A stretch of DNA of 64,000 nucleotides from Camelimonas abortus (GTDB taxonomy: Bacteria > Pseudomonadota > Alphaproteobacteria > Rhizobiales > Beijerinckiaceae). The notes under the pieces are model-generated. The model worked only from the letters and a program-made list of their open reading frames with translations, was not told where the DNA came from and searched no databases. Positions within the stretch are counted from its first letter, which is position 1, and each line of letters begins with the position of its first letter. Both the position numbers and the translations under genes were made by a program. Shown here one piece after another: positions 61,986 to 64,000 of the stretch. The stretch is taken from assembly GCF_042647165.1 (NCBI RefSeq), contig NZ_JBHRUV010000030.1, one strand, 5' to 3'.

Positions 61986-62277
61986 CGTCCGTCGTTTCCT
62001 GCCCGCGCCGCCCGCCCCGGGCCCTGTCACGCCCGCCGGCCGCGCGGGCCGGCCCCCGGAGTTCTACATGCCCGGCGCGGAGCGGCCAAGACGCAGCGGC
62101 CCGCGCCCGGCGCCCGCCGGCGCCGCCGCGCATGCGGCGGCCGCATGACGGGGCCGCAGGCGGCGCCGGCGCGCACGTCCGCGCGCAACCAGCGCGCAAA
62201 CGGATATGGGGCGGCGGCCGGCCCGCCGGAGCGCCCCCCGTTCACCGCCGCAGGAACTGCGGCGCAGGCCGGACGCG

Positions 62278-62853
62278 TCAGCCCTTCAGGCGACGGTTGC
62301 ACTCGCTGTAATAGCCGCCGCCCTTCTGGATCCACTTCATCCCGCCGTTGGCGTTGGTCGCCTTGTTGGCGTTGTACTGGTCCAGGCATGTCTTCATGCG
62401 CTGCCGGGCGGGCTTTTCACTGGCGTATTTCGGCGAGACCGCGGTGGGGAACACGGGCCCGCCGGCGCGGACCGGCGCGGTCTGCGAGCGGGCCGCCGGC
62501 GCGGCGGCGGGCGCAGGAGCCGGAGCCGCAGGCGCAGCGGCGGCGGGCGCAGGAGCCGGAGCCGCAGGCGCAGCGGCGGCGACGGCGTCGGCGCAGCGGG
62601 TCTTGCGGAATTCGTTCCACGTCATGCCGCCGAGCGTGCCGGCGCTTTGCGCCGCCTTGTAGCGGGCGCTGCACTCATGCATGGACAGCGCCATGGCCGG
62701 CGAGACGGCGAACCACGCCGCGGCCAGCGCCGGGCCGGCGGCGACGCCGGCGAGCAGCAGCGTCCGGCGCCGGTCCGGCGGCGTCGCGGCGATGGCGCGC
62801 GCGGCGCGCCGGCGGGCGTCTGACAGGGCGACTTCGTTACGTGCATACGTCAT
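62278..62853 (-). CDS. secreted protein with two cysteine repeats
   Basis: The 191-residue protein has a membrane or signal segment at about 31-55. Two similar modules follow, separated by an Ala/Pro-rich linker: C-S-A-R-Y-K-A-A-Q-S-A-G-T-L-G-G-M-T-W-N-E-F-R-K and C-L-D-Q-Y-N-A-N-K-A-T-N-A-N-G-G-M-K-W-I-Q-K. Each has one cysteine at its start and another after it (K-T-R-C and S-E-C-N). The module is common in small periplasmic proteins of alphaproteobacteria and recalls PsiF repeats. Function is unknown. ATG 62853 is preceded by AGGAGACC. Confidence 0.75.
   Translation of the reverse strand: MTYARNEVALSDARRRAARAIAATPPDRRRTLLLAGVAAGPALAAAWFAVSPAMALSMHECSARYKAAQSAGTLGGMTWNEFRKTRCADAVAAAAPAAPAPAPAAAAPAAPAPAPAAAPAARSQTAPVRAGGPVFPTAVSPKYASEKPARQRMKTCLDQYNANKATNANGGMKWIQKGGGYYSECNRRLKG
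62505..62580. repeat. tandem 36-base repeat in the Ala/Pro linker
   Basis: Two copies of a 36-base unit (GCGCAGGAGC begins at 62511 and again at 62547) code for a repeated Pro-Ala-Ala-Pro-Ala-Pro-type linker of 12 residues in the secreted protein at 62278-62853. Copies are nearly identical, suggesting recent slippage. Confidence 0.8.
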
Positions 62854-63407
62854 CAGTCAGGTCTCCTGTTCCCGTTCGGGTCATCACCGGGTCCAGCCGC
62901 CATGGGCTGCGGCGGCGTTCCCGTTCGCGGACGCCGCCGGGACGGACCGCAGGGGCCGCCGGCTGGCGCATTCCGCTCCGGAGCGACCTCCCGCAACGTT
63001 TCTCCCCGATATTAGAACCTTCAGGCCGCCCTTTGGCGAGCGGTTTCTCGCGCAACCACCGGCGTGCGGGCGGCGGCGGCCGCGGCGACGTCCGCACGCC
63101 CTCCGGCTCCGGCGGCCGCAACGGCGGCGCACGAAAAAGGGGACGGTTCGCGCTGGCGGGATGCCCGCCGGCGCGATCGCCCCCCCTGTGACGTCAGCCT
63201 CGGCAGCGGGAGCCGCCGGCCCCGGGCGTGCTCCCTTCGCGCACCGTCGCCCCGGGGGCCTCCGCGCGCCATGGCGCCTGACGCCCCCCGGAACCGCCAT
63301 CAAAAGATGACGTAAAAATTACTTGCGCGTGATATTATTGTCAACACTGCAAAAAGCAAAGTCCGCGCCCGCCGGCGAACCGCCATGCAAGAAAGCGGCG
63401 TTTTCCT
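62854..63407. other. long intergenic region with AT-rich promoter-like stretch
   Basis: No protein gene is supported in these 554 bases; the reading frames are Arg/Gly-rich noise. The AT-rich part at 63300-63360 contains the minus-strand promoter described separately. The remaining stretch would be a leader of about 450 bases for the gene ending at 62278. Confidence 0.5.
63316..63344 (-). promoter_or_regulatory. predicted minus-strand promoter
   Basis: On the minus strand a perfect TTGACA (plus 63339-63344) is followed after exactly 17 bases by TAATTT (plus 63316-63321). It lies in an AT-rich island downstream of the ABC ATPase gene and would drive transcription toward the secreted-protein gene, starting near 63309. 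Confidence 0.6.
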
Positions 63408-64000
63408 TTATTCGCCTTCGTCGAGACTGAAGAGCTCGGTCTGTTCGTCATAGGTGAACAGCTCGGCGTAGCGCCCCCAGGCAATGGCGGTGTTGAGCGT
63501 CTGCTCGGCGTAACTTTCCGACATCGCCCCTTCCAGGCGCTCGCGGAAGCGGGCGGCGGGGGCGCGGTGGCCGGGGCGCTGCTCCAGCTCCTCGACGATG
63601 CCGCGCACCAGCGGCACGTGGCGCATCAGCTGTTCGGCGAACAGCTCCTTGCGCGCGTCGGTCTCCATTTCGGCGAAGGCGAAGCCGGCGTCGGTGAGGT
63701 GCAGGTCGCCGTCGCGCATGTCGGCGAAGCCCAGCAGCTGCAGCGCCTCGCCCAGCTGCACCATTTCGTCGGCCTCCAGCTGGTGGTCCCGGGCCAGCTC
63801 GGGCAGGTCGGCGCGGCCGTTCCAGGGCTCGTCGGCCAGCGCCTCCATCAGGCCGGCCATGATGTTGGTGGAGACCGGCTGCAGGGCGAGCGTCATGTCC
63901 GCCGCCACGTCGGCGCCGGCGCGGCTGCGGCGGGTCATGCGGGCGTAGACGTCATCCACCACCTTGTGGAAGCGCGGATCCTGCCGGTTGCGCGGATGCG
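63408..64000 (-). CDS. NitT/TauT-type ABC transporter ATPase, C-terminal part (partial)
   Basis: The reading frame runs off the window edge; about 197 residues are visible, in frame with H-P-R-N-R-Q-D-P-R-F-H-K-V-V-D-D-V-Y at its upstream end. The visible part is the AAA-associated C-terminal domain fused to some nitrate/sulfonate/taurine-type ATP-binding proteins (L-Q-P-V-S-T-N-I-M-A-G-L-M-E-A-L then L-A-R-D-H-Q-L-E-A-D and L-N-T-A-I-A-W-G-R-Y-A-E-L-F-T-Y-D). It is a mixed helical domain of unclear function. The Walker motifs lie outside the window. A GTG at 63962 is internal, not the true start. Confidence 0.82.
   Translation of the reverse strand, partial: HPRNRQDPRFHKVVDDVYARMTRRSRAGADVAADMTLALQPVSTNIMAGLMEALADEPWNGRADLPELARDHQLEADEMVQLGEALQLLGFADMRDGDLHLTDAGFAFAEMETDARKELFAEQLMRHVPLVRGIVEELEQRPGHRAPAARFRERLEGAMSESYAEQTLNTAIAWGRYAELFTYDEQTELFSLDEGE

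Noticed and set aside
62884..63303. 139-codon minus-strand frame in the long intergenic region
   Set aside because: Arg/Gly/Ala-rich with no family pattern and no ribosome site; more likely a leader or non-coding.

Overview
The window is a very GC-rich piece of an alphaproteobacterial chromosome, most likely from Hyphomicrobiales (Rhizobiales) or a close relative. I infer this from gene order: atpI-B-E-F'-F kept apart from the F1 genes; the ctaC/ctaD/ctaB/small membrane protein/ctaG/ctaE/DUF983/SURF1/thrC string; ispH-thrB-rnhA; DUF4170-DUF374-waaA-lpxK next to xseA and DUF2093; ubiA with rsmE-gshA; an IalB-family protein; and an alpha-proteobacterial small RNA of the mmgR (alpha-r8, Rfam suhB) type. 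I saw no rRNA, tRNA, CRISPR array, prophage or insertion sequence. Coding density is high, and the very high GC creates long spurious antisense reading frames.

Layout. 1-1.7 kb: a DciA/DUF721 protein and an exported DsbA-like oxidase. 1.8-5.1 kb: the F0 ATP synthase operon, with a good sigma70-type promoter and a clear intrinsic terminator. 5.1-6.4 kb: a gene-poor gap holding the small RNA. 6.4-15.3 kb: a short porin-like secreted protein, an acyl-CoA synthetase, the complete glycine cleavage operon (gcvT-H-PA-PB) behind a tandem glycine riboswitch, and two coupled exported proteins (one IalB-like). 15.6-24.2 kb: aa3-type cytochrome c oxidase and its assembly genes, then threonine synthase. 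24.3-31.2 kb: GNAT acetyltransferase, a membrane GGDEF protein with a degenerate EAL domain, YqgE/AlgH, a peroxiredoxin, and rnhA-thrB-ispH on the minus strand. 32.5-36.7 kb: a Kef-type antiporter and purD ending on a shared bidirectional terminator, then a second DsbA-like protein. 36.9-41.8 kb: an M20 peptidase divergent from TRAP permease genes without a solute-binding protein, then slyX and ogt. 41.9-47.7 kb: a minus-strand glycosylation cluster made of gmhA, a nucleotidyltransferase-GmhB fusion and a very large protein carrying three glycosyltransferase modules. 47.9-54.7 kb: serA, xseA, DUF2093 and the lipid A/Kdo genes lpxK, waaA and DUF374. 54.9-64 kb: DUF4170, an inositol-phosphatase family enzyme, ubiA, rsmE, gshA, a tyrosine phosphatase, several secreted proteins of unknown function, and the C-terminal part of a NitT/TauT-type ABC transporter ATPase cut by the window end.

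How parts fit together. ATP synthase F0 and the terminal oxidase, with its heme A and copper chaperones, form the energy core. The gcv operon feeds one-carbon metabolism under glycine sensing, while serA makes the serine that precedes glycine. thrC and thrB lie on opposite sides of a signalling protein. lpxK, waaA and DUF374 belong to outer-membrane lipid A synthesis. The heptose-type sugar genes and the three-module glycosyltransferase look like a dedicated surface or protein glycosylation pathway, and this is the least conventional part of the window.
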